This document shows positions 1 to 28,617 of a stretch of DNA of 64,000 nucleotides, one piece after another. The notes under the pieces are model-generated. The model saw only the letters and a program-made list of their open reading frames with translations, searched no databases and was not told where the DNA came from. The number at the start of each line of letters is the position of its first letter. Positions within the stretch are counted from its first letter, which is position 1. The stretch spans positions 992,001-1,056,000 of the forward strand of contig JALJCS010000016.1 of assembly GCA_023055355.1 (NCBI GenBank). The letters are read 5' to 3'. Made by a program: the position numbers and the translations under genes. The DNA comes from Agelaius tricolor. Taxonomy: Eukaryota > Chordata > Aves > Passeriformes > Icteridae.

Positions 1-65
1 CTTGGGGCAGAGGAGACCTCTGCCCACCCTCCTCCTACCTGGGTGCTGGACGGCTCTGCTCAGTG

Positions 66-848
66 CTGGGAGATGCTGGGATGATGGCCTGGGAGATGCT
101 GGCTTGGTTCCCTTGCTGGGAGATGCTGGAATGATGGCCTGGGATGCTAGGGGACATGCTGGAATGACACCCCAGGATGCTGGCTTGGTTCCATCACTGG
201 GAGATGCTGGAATGATGGCCTGGGAGATGCTGGCTTGGTTCCCTTGCTGGGAGATGCTGGAATGATGGCCTGGGATGCTAGGGGACATGCTGGAATGGCA
301 CCCCAGGATGCTGGCTTGGTTCTCTCGCTGGGAGATGCTGGAATGATGGCCTGGGAGATGCTGGGTTGGTTCCCTCATGAGGAGATGCTGGAAGGACACT
401 CTGGGATGCTGTGTTGGTTCCCTTGCTGGGAGATGCTGGAATGGCACTCTGGGATGCTCTATTGGTTCCCTCGCTGGGAGATGCTGGAATGATGGCCTGG
501 GAGATGCTGGAATGGCACTCTGGGATGCTGGCTTGGTTCTCTTGCTGGGAGATGCTGGAATGATGGCCTAGGAGATGCTGGGTTGGTTCCCTTGCTGGGA
601 GATGCTGGAATGGCACTCTGGGATGCTCTATTGGTTCCCTCGCTGGGAGATGCTGGAATGATGGCCTGGGAGATGCTGGAATGGCACTCTGGGATGCTGG
701 CTCGGTTCTCTCGCTGGGAGATGCTGGAATGATGGCCTGGGAGATGCTGGAATGGCACTCTGGGATGCTGGCTTGGTTCTCTCTCTGGGAGATGCTGGAA
801 GGACACTGTGGGATGCTGGCTCGGTTCCCTCGCTGGGAGATGCCATTC
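66..848. repeat. Intronic minisatellite, GGGAGATGCTGG family
   Basis: About 780 bp of head-to-tail units starting GGGAGATGCTGG and continuing as AATGATGGCCT, CTTGGTTCCCTTGCT or AATGGCACTCT. Units of about 23-27 bp combine into a higher-order period near 71 bp. It keeps long reading frames open on both strands but there is no coding signature. It lies in the TLE3 intron upstream of the first exon in this window. Confidence 0.9.
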
Positions 849-849
849 C

Positions 850-1352
850 CAAGACGTTCCCCAGTGTTTTCCCCCGGTCCGTGGGTGCGTCCCGAGGTTT
901 GGCGGCGCTGGGAGGTGTGGATGGAGCATCCCCTGTGCCGTGTGCCGCGGGGGTCTCGGGGCTGGCCCCGGAGCCGCAGCGTTCCCGGTTCGGCTCGGTC
1001 CCCGCCTGTCCTGGCCGTTCCCGGTGCCGGCAGCCCAGGAGGCCCGGCACGGTCGCCTCCTCGCTGGGAGCCGTGCGAGCGATTCCCGCAGCATCCCGTG
1101 CCCGCCCGGGCGCTTCCCGCTGCCGGGAACCGGGGGAAGCCGGAGCCGTCTCCTCCTCTAATTGACAGGCAGCGCGGAGCAAACAAACAAAGCAGCCCTG
1201 GCTGCTGCTTCCAGGCGAAAATGGGGCGAGCGGGGAGCGCCGGACCGCAGCGGGAGCCCGGGGAGGGCTTTTCCCCCCTCTCCGGGGCCGCAGCATCCCC
1301 TGAAAGGCATGGCTGGCGCAGCATCCCCCCGGCAGGCAGGCAGGCAGGCAGG
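850..1352. other. Intragenic CpG-rich island
   Basis: After the minisatellite the sequence becomes rich in CpG (GGCGGCGC, GCCGCGG, GCGAGCG) to about 1310, then ends in a (GGCA)n tract at about 1331-1354. No exon of TLE3 is recognised in it. It could be an internal promoter or an unmethylated enhancer, but no start site is evident. Confidence 0.5.
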
Positions 1353-1419
1353 CATCCCGCAAGGCATCCCGCTAATTGCGGCGTGGTCCTGCCGGCATCT
1401 GGCTGAGGGTGGCTGGTCC

Positions 1420-1941
1420 TGAACAAACAAGTTTATCAGCTGACCTGTTTAGCGGTTGACTTGTGTTTATCTGCACACAATCAAGTAGACTGAAGTGCTT
1501 GAATTATTCATGCAGTGTCCTGCCCTCCAGACTTGACTGCTTGTGATTACATCTGCTCCAGACAAACATTGATGGATACTTCATCTTTAAGCAAAAGGGG
1601 ATTGTCTGTCTGTGGGCTTATATAACAGATTATCTCTTCCACGCTGAATATTAAGTGTGTGCATATGTGGCTGCGTGTGGGGTTGGGTTTTTTTTTTTTT
1701 TTTTGCCTTCCCCCCCTCCCTTTCTTCTCATTTTGTTTCTCGTTGGGAAAAAAATGGAGTTTCATAAACAACTCCATATGCAAGGAAATATTTAGGAAGT
1801 GATTCCCCAGTCGGTTGCAGTGAATTGCTCCTTACATCAGTCTTCCTGCTGAACTCCACTCCTTCCCCGGGCTCAGCTCTCCTAAACCCGGCCCCAATCA
1901 GGAGTTTTCTTTTGAAACCCCGACAAAACTTTTTTTCCTTT

Positions 1942-1972
<31 letters not shown>

Positions 1973-2360
1973 CGGTCGGGTTAATTGATTTTTCCAAAAG
2001 AAACTTCCCTTCCCCTGTCGGCCGTGCATTGTTTCTGTGCAGATCTCCGTGGATAATCGCCGAGGGCAATAACCATTCCAAAAGGAAAACTCATTTTGCG
2101 TGGGGAAACGGGACACCTCGGAGGACAGAACCTTTGTGCTGCCTTTGATTCCTTGTTATGGCTGAGAACGCTCCACAGAAGCACTTCTTGTTTCCCTGCC
2201 TAATGCTTGGAACAAGCCTAAACCCCCCAACACTTCCAGGGGAGAGAGGCAGCTTTTTGTATGTGTGTTTCTAGAATATTCTAGGAACACAATATCCTTT
2301 CTGTCGTGCTCGTTAGCAAGGAGTGCCAGGTAATAATTTGCTAAATACTTCAGAAGCCGA
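1420..2360. promoter_or_regulatory. Candidate conserved non-coding block in TLE3 intron
   Basis: About 940 bp without tandem repeats or CR1, of balanced composition and low CpG, next to very GC-rich DNA. It contains GAATTATTCATGCAG, GCTTATATAACAGATTATC and TAGAATATTCTAGGAACA. Poly-T runs at 1688-1704 and 1951-1972 interrupt it. The texture suggests constraint; I cannot align it to another species here. Confidence 0.4.
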
Positions 2361-2559
2361 GTAATTTGTGAGCTGTGCTCTCAGCACTCCCAAGGCAGAA
2401 GGGAATTCTGTCTTCCCTGGCTGAGTTTTGGGGGCTCCTGGCTGAGTTTTGGGGGTCCCTGCGAGCTTTACCCCATTGCTGGTGGTAATTCCCTAATGAG
2501 GGGCTGTGTCCTGCCCCTCCACACCCCCGCCCTGAATTTAATTCTCATCAGCCAGGCTC

Positions 2560-2790
2560 TCCACTTTGCTAATAACGATAGCAGCCACAAATAGCTTTCA
2601 ACATGCCATTGACAGCCCGCTTGGAGAGAGCACTTGAAATAGTGGTAGACAGCTGAAAGTACCCATAATTGTGCGCCCGAGTGAGAACCACACTGCTCAA
2701 GGGCCTGATTTTCATGTGCTTAAAGAGACAATATCCTGGTTTCAACAAATGCTGCTGGTGCTTCACGCCTCGTGTGATTTACTCCTCCTC
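2560..2790. promoter_or_regulatory. Candidate conserved non-coding block in TLE3 intron
   Basis: Repeat-free block from GCTAATAACGATAGCAGCC to about CACGCCTCGTGTG, less GC-rich than its surroundings. It has no open exon with splice sites matching TLE3. Regulatory function is inferred only. Confidence 0.35.
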
Positions 2791-4430
2791 CTGCCGGGGG
2801 AGGAGGGTTTGGGGGGGTCTGCAGGGGGCTGTGGGGCGCAGAGCCTTCGCAGAATCACCACGGGGTGTTTGCCGTGGGGTGGAGATGAGGAGAAGGTCGG
2901 GGCTCTGCCGGGGGGGCTGTGGGGTGGTGCTGGTGCTGTGCTCCCGCAGCCCCTGCAGGGCTTTGGGGTGCCCTGTGGGTGTGGGGATGGGTTTGTTATT
3001 CCCCAGGGGATGGTTGCATTCTCCAGGCTGCCAGAGCTCCAGCAGCCTTGGGACAAATCTCTGGGGCACGGGGTGGGATTGGTGGGGTGTCTGTGCAGGG
3101 CCTTGGGTAATGCTGGTGCTCCCTCCCACCTCTGGAGATTCCTGGATTTGAGGATATGTTATAGATGTTTTGGGGTGTTTTGCAGTGTTCTGTGTTCAGC
3201 ACCTCCCCATCCTTCATCCCACAGCATAAACCCAGCAGCAAGGGCAGGCTGGACGTGGGGCTGCTGTGGCCCAAAATCTGTCCTGGGGCTCCAGCTGCCC
3301 TGGCCTGCTGGGATTCCCTTCCCCATGGAGAATATTTCCCATTTGGTGTAGAGGTTGAGGTCTGTGTGATGTGTGCAGGGTGTTTTGGGGTGTTCTCTGC
3401 AGGTTTGGGGTTTTTTGGGATGCTGAGCAATGCCCGTGGGGCTGGTTCCTGCAGGCAGCTCCATCCTCCCAGGAGCAGGGAGCCCAGGAGGGATCTGTGT
3501 CCTGCCCTGTGCCATGGGGGGGATGCTGGGATGTGTCTGGGGGGGTCACCCCGGCTCTGGCACATCCCTGCAGCTCCCATTTGCCTCCTGGACATCCCAA
3601 ACTGAGACAATTTGGCACCAGCAGCGTCCCCAGTGCCCAGAGCCCTGTCTGGGGTGTCCCCCCTGAGCCTGGATCCAGCCTGGAGCTCTGCACTTCCATC
3701 TTTTGGGTCAGTTTTAAGGCTGCTCTCCCTCTGCCATGACTGACATCCCGGGGGGGTTATTTTTACATTCCCTCTGCCCCATCCAGGTGTAGGGATGGCA
3801 GTGCAGGAGCTGCAGGGCAGAGCCAGCCCCAGCTATTTAACACCGAGCTGCCACCTCTCCGAGGCAGTGCCAGCAGCAGCTCCCCGTGTCCCCAAGTGCT
3901 TGGGATGCTGCTGGTGGCTCTGGCCATTTTGAGAGCAGGTGACAGGAGCCCCAGCCGGGGCCAAGTGGGCCCGGGGTGATTTATCACCGGTGCAGATGTT
4001 TTCTCTGGTTTCGCTGAAACCCCACGCCGGGAGGCTCCGGGCAGGGAGCGGGGCAGATTCCTGGCAGGGGCACACAGCGAGGGGGGATTAGCTGGGATTT
4101 CAGCTTCTCCCGACTCCTTGCCCTTTTTAACAGCCGGGAGGTGTTTGGGAGCCTCTCCCCACGCCCCCGCCGGGCGTTTGATCCGCCCCGGTCCAGGGAG
4201 GATGCAGGGCAGCGGAAGGGGATGCGGAGCTGGGATTGCCATGGCAACCCGCGGTGGGAATGGAGGCTTTCCTTGGCAGGAGCAGCTCGAGGTGGGGCTC
4301 AGGGGCTCTGGGCAAGGTGAGGGATGAGCCCTGTGAAGGGGAAGGTGTCGGGCAGGGAGCCCTCCCCCTGTTCCTGGCGTTCCAGAGAATCCCCTTCACT
4401 CCCAGTTAAAGTTTTAACGGGGACAACTGG
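2790..4430. other. GC-rich intron without recognisable elements
   Basis: G/C-rich unique-looking sequence with scattered short G runs. The open frames found here lack exon-like splice sites or known homology. A weaker mixed-composition patch lies at 3960-4140. I see no gene, CR1 copy or tandem array. Confidence 0.5.
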
Positions 4431-4560
4431 AGTTTAATGTGCCGGGGAATGGGAAAAGGGAGAGTGAGCAAATATTTAAAGACCATTGAATCTCGTGTTC
4501 ACAGGAAACCTCACGGTTGTAAACACAATATTTTGGACATCCAATATCTCTGTGCTGGGT
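4430..4560. promoter_or_regulatory. Small candidate conserved block
   Basis: Balanced-composition patch with AGTTTTAACGGGGAC upstream, AGCAAATATTTAAAGACC and AAACACAATATTTTGG. No repeats. Regulatory role is a guess from texture. Confidence 0.25.
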
Positions 4561-4917
4561 CCCACGTGGGAAGCCTCTTTCTGTGTGGAATGGGGAGTTT
4601 GGCTTTGCATCTCACTTGGAAATTTTGCATTTCGAGGTGGAAGCATCACGTGTGCTGCTGGTCAGGGCTGTCCGGGGAAAACCCAGCTCCTTCCCTTCCT
4701 GCTCCATGGAATCAGCCTGGCTGGATGCTGTGTTTTTCCAGGGTGCAGCCGAGGGAGGCTGGCTGGTGTTCTCCCCTCAGATGTGGATCAGATTTGTTCT
4801 AGAACCCGGGAGCTGCCAGGGCAGAGCTCCTGGAGCAGCGGCTGTGCTCGCTGCATCCCAATCCAAGGGCTGGAGCTGGGGGAATAAATCTTTAATGCAG
4901 CTGCAGCTAAATATAAT

Positions 4918-4927
4918 CTGATCAAAG
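4918..4927 (-). promoter_or_regulatory. TCF/LEF consensus motif in TLE3 intron
   Basis: CTGATCAAAG, the reverse complement of the CTTTGATC-type TCF/LEF site, in an AT-richer patch (4885-4930). TLE3 is itself a TCF co-repressor, so feedback is conceivable. The motif is short enough to occur by chance. Confidence 0.3.
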
Positions 4928-5299
4928 TGCCAGTGCCAAAGAGCCTGGAAGGAGCTTTTCCCATGGCAGGGCACGGCGGTGGCACCGTGGGGGCTGGTGG
5001 CACTCGCGGTGCCAGCCTGGCTGCTCCAGCCATGGCGCCAGGGCTGGGTTGGGTTTGGCACCTGGAGCTTCCAGCCTGGCTGTTGTGGGAGTGTTGGGTG
5101 CTGAAAACCCTGTGCTGGCCAGAGCCTGGGGCTGGGGACAGGGGTCACCATGGCCAAGTGTCCCTGCAGTGATGGGACACAGGGAGTGGCTTCCCCCTGC
5201 CGAGGGCAGGGACAGGTGGGGGATACTGGCAAGGGATCCTTCCCTAAAAGGGGGCTGGGACACTGGTGCCTGTGACTGCCCCATTCCTGAAAGAGTCCA

Positions 5300-5410
5300 A
5301 AGCCAGGTTGGAGCAACCTGGGCTCCTAGAAGGTGCAGGGAGTGGAACTGGATGAGCTTTAAAATCCCTTCTGACCAAACTGTTCCAGGAGTCCATGATC
5401 CCCGGCTGCC
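5300..5410 (+). mobile_element. CR1 LINE 3' tail, sense
   Basis: Matches the CR1 3' end: CAGGTTGGAGCAACCTGG, AACTGGATGAGCTTTAAAAT, then CCATGATCC. Heavily 5'-truncated and diverged, as usual for avian CR1. Confidence 0.8.
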
Positions 5411-5553
5411 TGCTGGATCTGTGCATCCTCACGCCCGGGGCCATGATGATCCCAGTGACTTGGTGGCTGTGGTCAGGGTACCTGAGTCCAAGCTGTGGTC
5501 ACTTCCAGCCGTCCCTGCCTTGGCACGGTGTGCCAGCACGTTCCCTGCCTCTG

Positions 5554-5880
5554 GAATTGCTAAGAAAAGCATCAGGTGTAACCCAATCACCGGGAGTGCT
5601 TCTGGAGAACAGGATGGCCAGGAGTGTTCCTGTGGCTTTGCAGCCCATGGGGAGCTCTGTGGGGACCCCTGGGAGCAGGACCCAGAGCTCTGGGCTCTGT
5701 GGGGCTGTTCCCTCCATGGGGGTAACTCCAGGCTGGGGCAGGTCAGGGTTTTCCCGGTGTCTCCTTGCTCATGGTGCCACTGGGAATGTTGATGGTGCTT
5801 GTTGGGTTGTTTGTGTAGCAGGAGCAGCGTGTCCCAGCCATCCCCAGCAAGGGCTGGGTGTCCCCTTTGGGGTTTCTCCC
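5554..5880 (+). repeat. Left copy of a 0.33-kb intronic duplication
   Basis: From AAGAAAAGCATCAGGTGTA to CCCTTTGGGGTTTCTCCC this aligns with 6684-6993 in the same orientation, starting 1,130 bp apart. The copies share long identical stretches such as TTCCTGTGGCTTTGCAGCCC. The left copy has about 18 extra bases near 5718-5735. It is not a repeat family I recognise. Confidence 0.9.
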
Positions 5881-6099
5881 CCAAATCAGGATATTTGGGG
5901 ATCCTCCTTGGGGTGCTTGAGAGCAGGTGGAGCTGAGGGCTCCTTTGGTTTGGCTGGGCTTAAAACCCAGCGGTGCTGTAGGAGCTGTTGCAGGGAGCTG
6001 AGCCGTGGGGTCGGCAGGGTGAGGCTTTGGGGTGATGTGGGGAGCAGGAGGTGCCTGTGGCTGTCCTGGGAAGGCGGCTCCCTGCCAGCAGGAGGCCGG

Positions 6100-6260
6100 A
6101 GCTCTCCCGGGTAATCACTTGTGCTGTTGATAAGGAGCTGCCGGGGCTGGCGGAAGGAATTTCGGGGCGTTTGATTCCCTGCCAGCGCTCGGCCCCGGCC
6201 ATTGTTGTGGCGCTGCATCCTCGCGGCCGCTCCGCCGTGTTTGACTTGGAGCTGGAGCTG
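6100..6260. promoter_or_regulatory. Weak candidate regulatory block
   Basis: Repeat-free patch with GGTAATCACTTGTGCTG, TTGATAAGGAG and CCATTGTTGTGGCG, in the spacer between the duplicated copies. Contains GATAA and ATTGT motifs. Low support. Confidence 0.2.
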
Positions 6261-6305
6261 TTTTCACAGCTGCCTCGGCCAGGAGCAGCCTGGGTTAACC
6301 CCTGG

Positions 6306-6662
6306 GAGCCAGGACACGGCTGTCCTGCTGGGAGCATCCCTGGAGAGGGACACGGGCAACCTGCTGGGAACATCCCTGGGGAGGGACACGGGCATCCCTG
6401 GAGAGGGACACAGGCATCCTGCTGGGAGCATCCCTGGAGAGGGACACAGGCATCCTGCTGGGAGCATCCCTGGAGAGGGACACAGGCATCCTGCTGGGAA
6501 CATCCCTGGAGAGGGACATGGCCATCCCTGGAGAGGGACAGGGGCATCCCACCAGGAGCACACCTGGAGAGGGACATGGGCATCCTGCTGGGAACATCCC
6601 TGGAGAGGGACACGGGCATCCCTGGAGAGGGACACGGCCATCCCACCTGGAGCACACCTGGA
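6306..6662. repeat. 36-bp minisatellite between the duplicated copies
   Basis: About ten units built from CATCCCTGGAGAGGGACACA followed by GGCATCCTGCTGGGAG, with occasional half-length units. It ends about 20 bp before the right copy of the 0.33-kb duplication. Open frames across it are repeat artefacts. Confidence 0.9.
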
Positions 6663-6683
6663 TGCTCTTCCCTTCCACAGCGC

Positions 6684-6993
6684 TAATTCCTAAGGAAAGC
6701 ATCCGGTGTACCCCAGTCTCCAGGAGTGTTTCTGGAGAACAGCATGGCCAGGAGTGTTCCTGTGGCTTTGCAGCCCATGGGGAGCTCTGTGGGGACCCCT
6801 GGGAGCAGGGCCCGGAGCTCTGGGCTCTGTGGGGCTGTTCCCTCCATGCTGGGGCAGGTCAGGGCTTTCCCGGTGTCTCCTTGCTCATGGTGGTGCTGGG
6901 AATGTTGATGGTGCTTGTTGGGTTGTTTGTGTAGCAGGAGCAGCGTGTCCCAGCCATCCCCAGAAGGGCTGGGTGTCCCCTTTGGGGTTTCTG
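6684..6993 (+). repeat. Right copy of the 0.33-kb intronic duplication
   Basis: Second copy of 5554-5880, in direct orientation and slightly shorter. It begins AAGGAAAGCATCCGGTGTA and ends CCCTTTGGGGTTTCTGCCC. The two copies are similar enough that the duplication is probably young or maintained by conversion. Confidence 0.9.
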
Positions 6994-7425
6994 CCCCAGT
7001 AAAGCTCCCCCAGGGTGCAGCTGGCAGGTGTTGGTGCATCCAGGCTGTTCCAGGGCGGGATGTGAGGCTGGCAAAGGGAATCCCACCTGTAGACAGGGAG
7101 CAGAGCAGAACCCCCAGCCCTGGTGGGGACTCAGCTCCCTGCACAGGGCAGGTGGCCTTGCCAAGGAGTGTTTTGGGGAAATCAAACCCCCGCTGCAGCC
7201 TTGGCAGCGGGAGGAGATGGAAGGGCCACCAAACCCTGGATTTCCTGGGATGCAGCAGCTGCTCCCAGGATGGGCCTGGCTGTTTGCTCGGAGCCAGGGC
7301 AGTCCAGGCTGGTGTGACTCTGCCAGGACACTCACCCTGTGCTGGGAGGGGCATGGAAGAGTCCCAGGGAAGCAGGGAAGTGTCTCTGGGCTGGGGAGCT
7401 TGAGAGGGCTCCCAGTGCCTCTGCT
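6994..7425. other. Intron without recognisable elements
   Basis: GC-rich unique-looking sequence between the duplication and the next minisatellite. I see no exon, CR1 copy or tandem array. Confidence 0.5.
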
Positions 7426-7427
7426 GG

Positions 7428-7612
7428 GAAGGGACAGGGAGAGGGGACTTTGGAAAGGGATAGGGAGAGGGGACAGAGAGGGGATTTTGGGAAGGGACAG
7501 GGAGAGGGGACAGAGAAGGGATTTTGGGAGGGGATTTTGGGACGGGACAGGGAGGGCATCTGTGGCAGGGGACAGAGAGGGGATTTTGGGAAGGGACGGG
7601 CAGGGGACACAG
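7428..7612. repeat. Purine-rich minisatellite
   Basis: Irregular units of GGGACAGGGAGAGGGGAC and GGGGATTTTGGGAA, about 34 bp, ending 87 bp before the first exon of the window. The purine strand is the + (coding) strand. Confidence 0.85.
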
Positions 7613-7699
7613 CTCTGCTGCCAGGAAGCCTCGTGCCACCCGTGGGAGGCTGCTGCCGGGTGCTGACTGCTGCTGCTTTTCCTTCTTCCCTTTTTTCAG

Positions 7700-25370
<17,671 letters not shown>

Positions 25371-25692
25371 TCCTGGGATGTGCAGCCCTCGGGAATGCTC
25401 CGGGAATGCCCAGGGGAGGCCCCGGGCCCGGCCCAGCTCCGCCCGGCACCCACCACACTCGGATTTATTTGGAGATCTGCAACTCTGGCACACATGGAAG
25501 CCCTAAACGGATTTTTATTTGGTTTTAAGGTTTTGGGGTTCCTTTTGATTTTTTTTTTTTTTTTTTGGTTTTTTGTTTTTTTTTTTTTTTGGTTTTCCAG
25601 TTCTTTCCGTCTGGCTTTGGTGGCACTATAAAGGACTCCTTTTTTTATTGGGACTTTTTTTTTTGTGCATCCTGCATAAGACTTGTGAAAAA

Positions 25693-25700
25693 TGTAAATA
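25693..25700 (+). promoter_or_regulatory. Pumilio response element in the TLE3 3' UTR
   Basis: TGTAAATA fits the UGUANAUA consensus bound by Pumilio proteins, which destabilise mRNA. It sits about 320 nt after the stop. An eight-base match can arise by chance in 2 kb of T-rich sequence. Confidence 0.4.
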
Positions 25701-26539
25701 CTGGACTAGGAAATAGCGTGGGAAGGGGGGGACCCCTCCCAGTACACTTAGCTGTGTATTTTTGTCTGCTGTAATTGTATTCCACTGATGGTTTTGGTGG
25801 TGGCAATTTTATTCTGGGGGTTTTTTTGGTTGGTTGTTTTTTTTTGTTTTTTTTCCCTTTTTTGTTTTTTGGGGTTTTTTTCCCCCTCCTTTTCCTTCCC
25901 CCCCCTCCGGAAGTGTCCGTGGGGACTTTGCCATCCAGGCTGAGCAGAGATGTCCACTGGTGAAAAGTTGTTCCTCCTGTCGTGCGTCGTGTGTTAGTGA
26001 TGGTGGGGAATCGCTCGGATCCTCAGCTACTGACGGGACATCAACACAATCACCTTGGGGTTTGTTTTTTATAGATGGATTTATGGATTTATCCTTATTT
26101 TTCCTTTTCCGTGCTTGGATGTTTGAAGAAAAGGGGAAGCCCACGCAAGCCCTTCTTGGTCTTCGGACAGAAGCAAATGAGGAGTGATTTCAAAGAAAGC
26201 TTAGAAAATTCAGCTCAGGGAGCCACGAAAGATAATAGCAAACTTATGTGTTTTGTATTCAAATGAAAGTAAAGAATTAGAATTGATAACCTTGGAAAAA
26301 AAAAAAAGACAAAAAAAAAATACAGTTTTTTTTAAAAGCGAAAAGTTTACTAACAAGTAGGGTTTGTGTGTGGTGGGGGGCTGTTTGTGGTCCTTGTGGG
26401 CTTTATGGTCTTGTGTCTTCTGGTTTTATGGAGCAACTCCCTCCCCCCACAGGCCTTTTGTACTAAAGGGTTCCAAAAAGGACAAAAAAAAAAAAAAAAA
26501 GAGACAAAAAAAAGAAAAACGAAGACCTAACGGGAAAAA

Positions 26540-26545
26540 AATAAA
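26540..26545 (+). terminator. Possible proximal polyadenylation signal
   Basis: AATAAA inside an A-rich stretch 1.17 kb after the TLE3 stop. It could give a shorter mRNA isoform, but the A-rich surroundings make a chance match possible. Confidence 0.4.
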
Positions 26546-27481
26546 AGTATTTGTGTAGCAGAAGTGCTCACCTGTATCGTAGCACACGGCAGAGGATTTT
26601 TATACCACATTTTTATGGATTATTTTTGGCGAGTTGGATCTGGTCCAAAAGGTAAAAAAACAAATGTTTGGGTTTTTTTTTTTTTTTTTTTTTTTTGTTG
26701 AGGGGTTGAGGGGAGATCGGTTTGGAGAGGAGGATGGAGAGGTGGGGCCTGGAACTGCAGCCCTCCCAGGAGCCTCCATCCCATCCCTCTGAGGGCTCCA
26801 TCCCATCCCTCCCGCTGCTCCCAGGGCGGGCAGAGGAGCTGGGGAGGAGGGGAGAGCTCTCCTGGTGTTCCCAGGGCCATGAGAGGGTTCTGAGCTGGGC
26901 TGGGGGGAATGTTCCAGGCCAGGGGTGGCTCTGGGGGAGGGTGGGATCGCTTTGGGGCGCTGATGATCCAAGGAGGGAAACGTTCTCTAAAGCTGCTTTT
27001 AGGGAAAGGCATTTTAGGGTGGTTTGGCTCAGATCAACCACTGCCCCTGGGGCCGGCAGAGCCTTGGAGGGGGCCAGGGCTGTCCCAGGGGTGTTTTGGG
27101 CTCTGTTTTTGGGATCTGAGGGGGCAGCTCTGCTCCCGTCTGCACCCTGACCCTGGGCACGGCATTCCCGGCTCCGTGGCCTTCGGAGCGCCGGCTCCGC
27201 ACGGATGGGGCTGTGCTGGGAAGGGCTGGGGGGCTGGTCCCTGTCCCCAGGGCCCCCCTGGCAGTGGGGCCACCCCCACTCGTGTCCCTCAGGCTCCCAG
27301 GGCCCCAAGAGCTTTTCCCCCCGGAATGGCAGGAGTGAAATGCAGGAATTGCGCGTTCCGGAGCCGCCCGGAGCCAGGCTCTCAACTTCACACCAAAGTA
27401 TGTAGCAGAATCTGTACAGCTGTTAATAACTACCACTGTTTTTTGTAAAAAAGGGCCAAAAAGAGAAAAAAAAAAAAAAAG

Positions 27482-27487
27482 AATAAA
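27482..27487 (+). terminator. TLE3: Probable distal polyadenylation signal of TLE3
   Basis: AATAAA followed by AAGTCAATGTACTGAAGC. It lies 2.11 kb after the stop, at the point where the repeat-poor 3' UTR texture gives way to GC-rich intergenic DNA. Upstream TTAATAACTACCACTG is unlike the local repeats and looks transcribed and constrained. I consider it the main 3' end. Confidence 0.55.
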
Positions 27488-27505
27488 AAGTCAATGTACT
27501 GAAGC

Positions 27506-28055
27506 TCAACCGCAAGCAAAGTGTCTCTAAACCCGAATTTCACTGAGGGGTGGGAAAGGCAGGAGAAGGGAGGGTTGGGGGACACAGGACAGCCCTGACA
27601 GGGAGCCCCGAGTTCGGGGGTGATGCTGGAGGTGGGATGGAGCCCAGGATCGATGGGAGGAATTCCCAGCCCTCCCCTGAGCTGTGCTGCCGAGGGCTGG
27701 GCTCCTCCGGGGCATCCCAAACCCCTTCCCTCCCTTTCAGCACCCTGGCGCTTCGCTCCTGCCGGGATTCGGGGATGCAGGAGCGGGCTGGGGCCAGGGC
27801 ATCCTGCCCCGGGCAGTGCCCATCGGCTGCTCCCAGTGCCCGGGATTGCAGCAGCGCCATTCCCGAGCTCCCGGCCCCACACCCTGCTGCACACAAAGCC
27901 CTTCCCTGAGCGGGGCCAGCTGGAGCGTCCAGCGGGGCTCCCTGATGGATCCGAGGCGACAGGACCGGCTGCGAGGGAGGCAGGGAGGGATGGAGGGATG
28001 GAGGCAGGAGCAGTGCGCTGCCCGCCCCGCTAATGGGCAGGCAAGTGCTCGGGAG
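27506..28055. other. Intergenic, GC-rich, nothing recognised
   Basis: Unique-looking GC-rich sequence past the TLE3 3' end. No splice-supported exon, CR1 copy or array. Confidence 0.5.
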
Positions 28056-28520
28056 TGCATTTCCATCCCCTCGGAGGCTGGGGCTGGCACGGGGACCATT
28101 AAAAGGTCGGAATGGCAAGGAATCCTTTGTTGGGAGATGGGGAGAGCCCGGGCAAGGGAGGGGAAGGGACCCCGAGTGGCTCTGGCTGCGCTTCCAGCCC
28201 TGGGGTTCCCTTCCCTCCCCGGCTGCCCTCGGCGCTCCATGGGGGTGGATTCTGCTTTTCCCAATGCTGGGGAGGAGCTGCTGGGCTCTCCCATTCCCAT
28301 TTGTGCTGTCAGATTTTATAATTCAGTTATTCCCCCCGCCACCGCTGCCATGCTGGAATTTTAAATTCTAAATCCATGAGGGCTTTTTAAAGGTGCTCTC
28401 AGGTCAGGCTTGGCCCACGCTGCCAGAAAGGCAGAGCTGGAAATGGCCAGAAAAGCGAGTGGGAATGGATTCCCCAGGATCCTGAGGATGTGCAGGTGGA
28501 GGCAGGCAGGGATTTGGTCC
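28056..28520. promoter_or_regulatory. Weak candidate regulatory block
   Basis: Mixed sequence with an AT-richer core at 28298-28400 (GTGCTGTCAGATTTTATAAT, TTTTAAATTCTAAATCC). No repeats. Confidence 0.25.
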
Positions 28521-28617
28521 TGGAGTATCAAAGCTGCTTTTCCCAGGCTGGGGCTGTGTCCCTGAAGGGGAACATTGGGAAAGGGGTTGGGGGCAGCAGA
28601 GCCGTGCTGGGCCACGC

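Larger units (their letters stand above)
25371..27505 (+). other. TLE3: TLE3 3' untranslated region
   Basis: From the stop codon the sequence is repeat-poor with long T runs (25547-25592, 25838-25882) and A runs, typical of a long 3' UTR. A Pumilio-type element TGTAAATA lies at 25693-25700. Two AATAAA signals are seen (26540 and 27482); the last is followed by a non-repetitive stretch ending in GTGTCTC. The end at about 27,505 is estimated from the second signal. Confidence 0.7.

Noticed and set aside
278..1426. A 382-codon minus-strand open frame with repeated HSSISQ/PASPSEGT peptides
   Set aside because: It is the translation of the 66-848 minisatellite plus a CpG-rich flank; no exon structure, homology or codon signature.
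1..7699. Search for the missing N-terminal TLE3 exons (start codon, FKFTVAESCDRIK, YEMSYGLNIEMHK)
   Set aside because: No matching open exon with splice sites was found, so they must lie upstream of the window.
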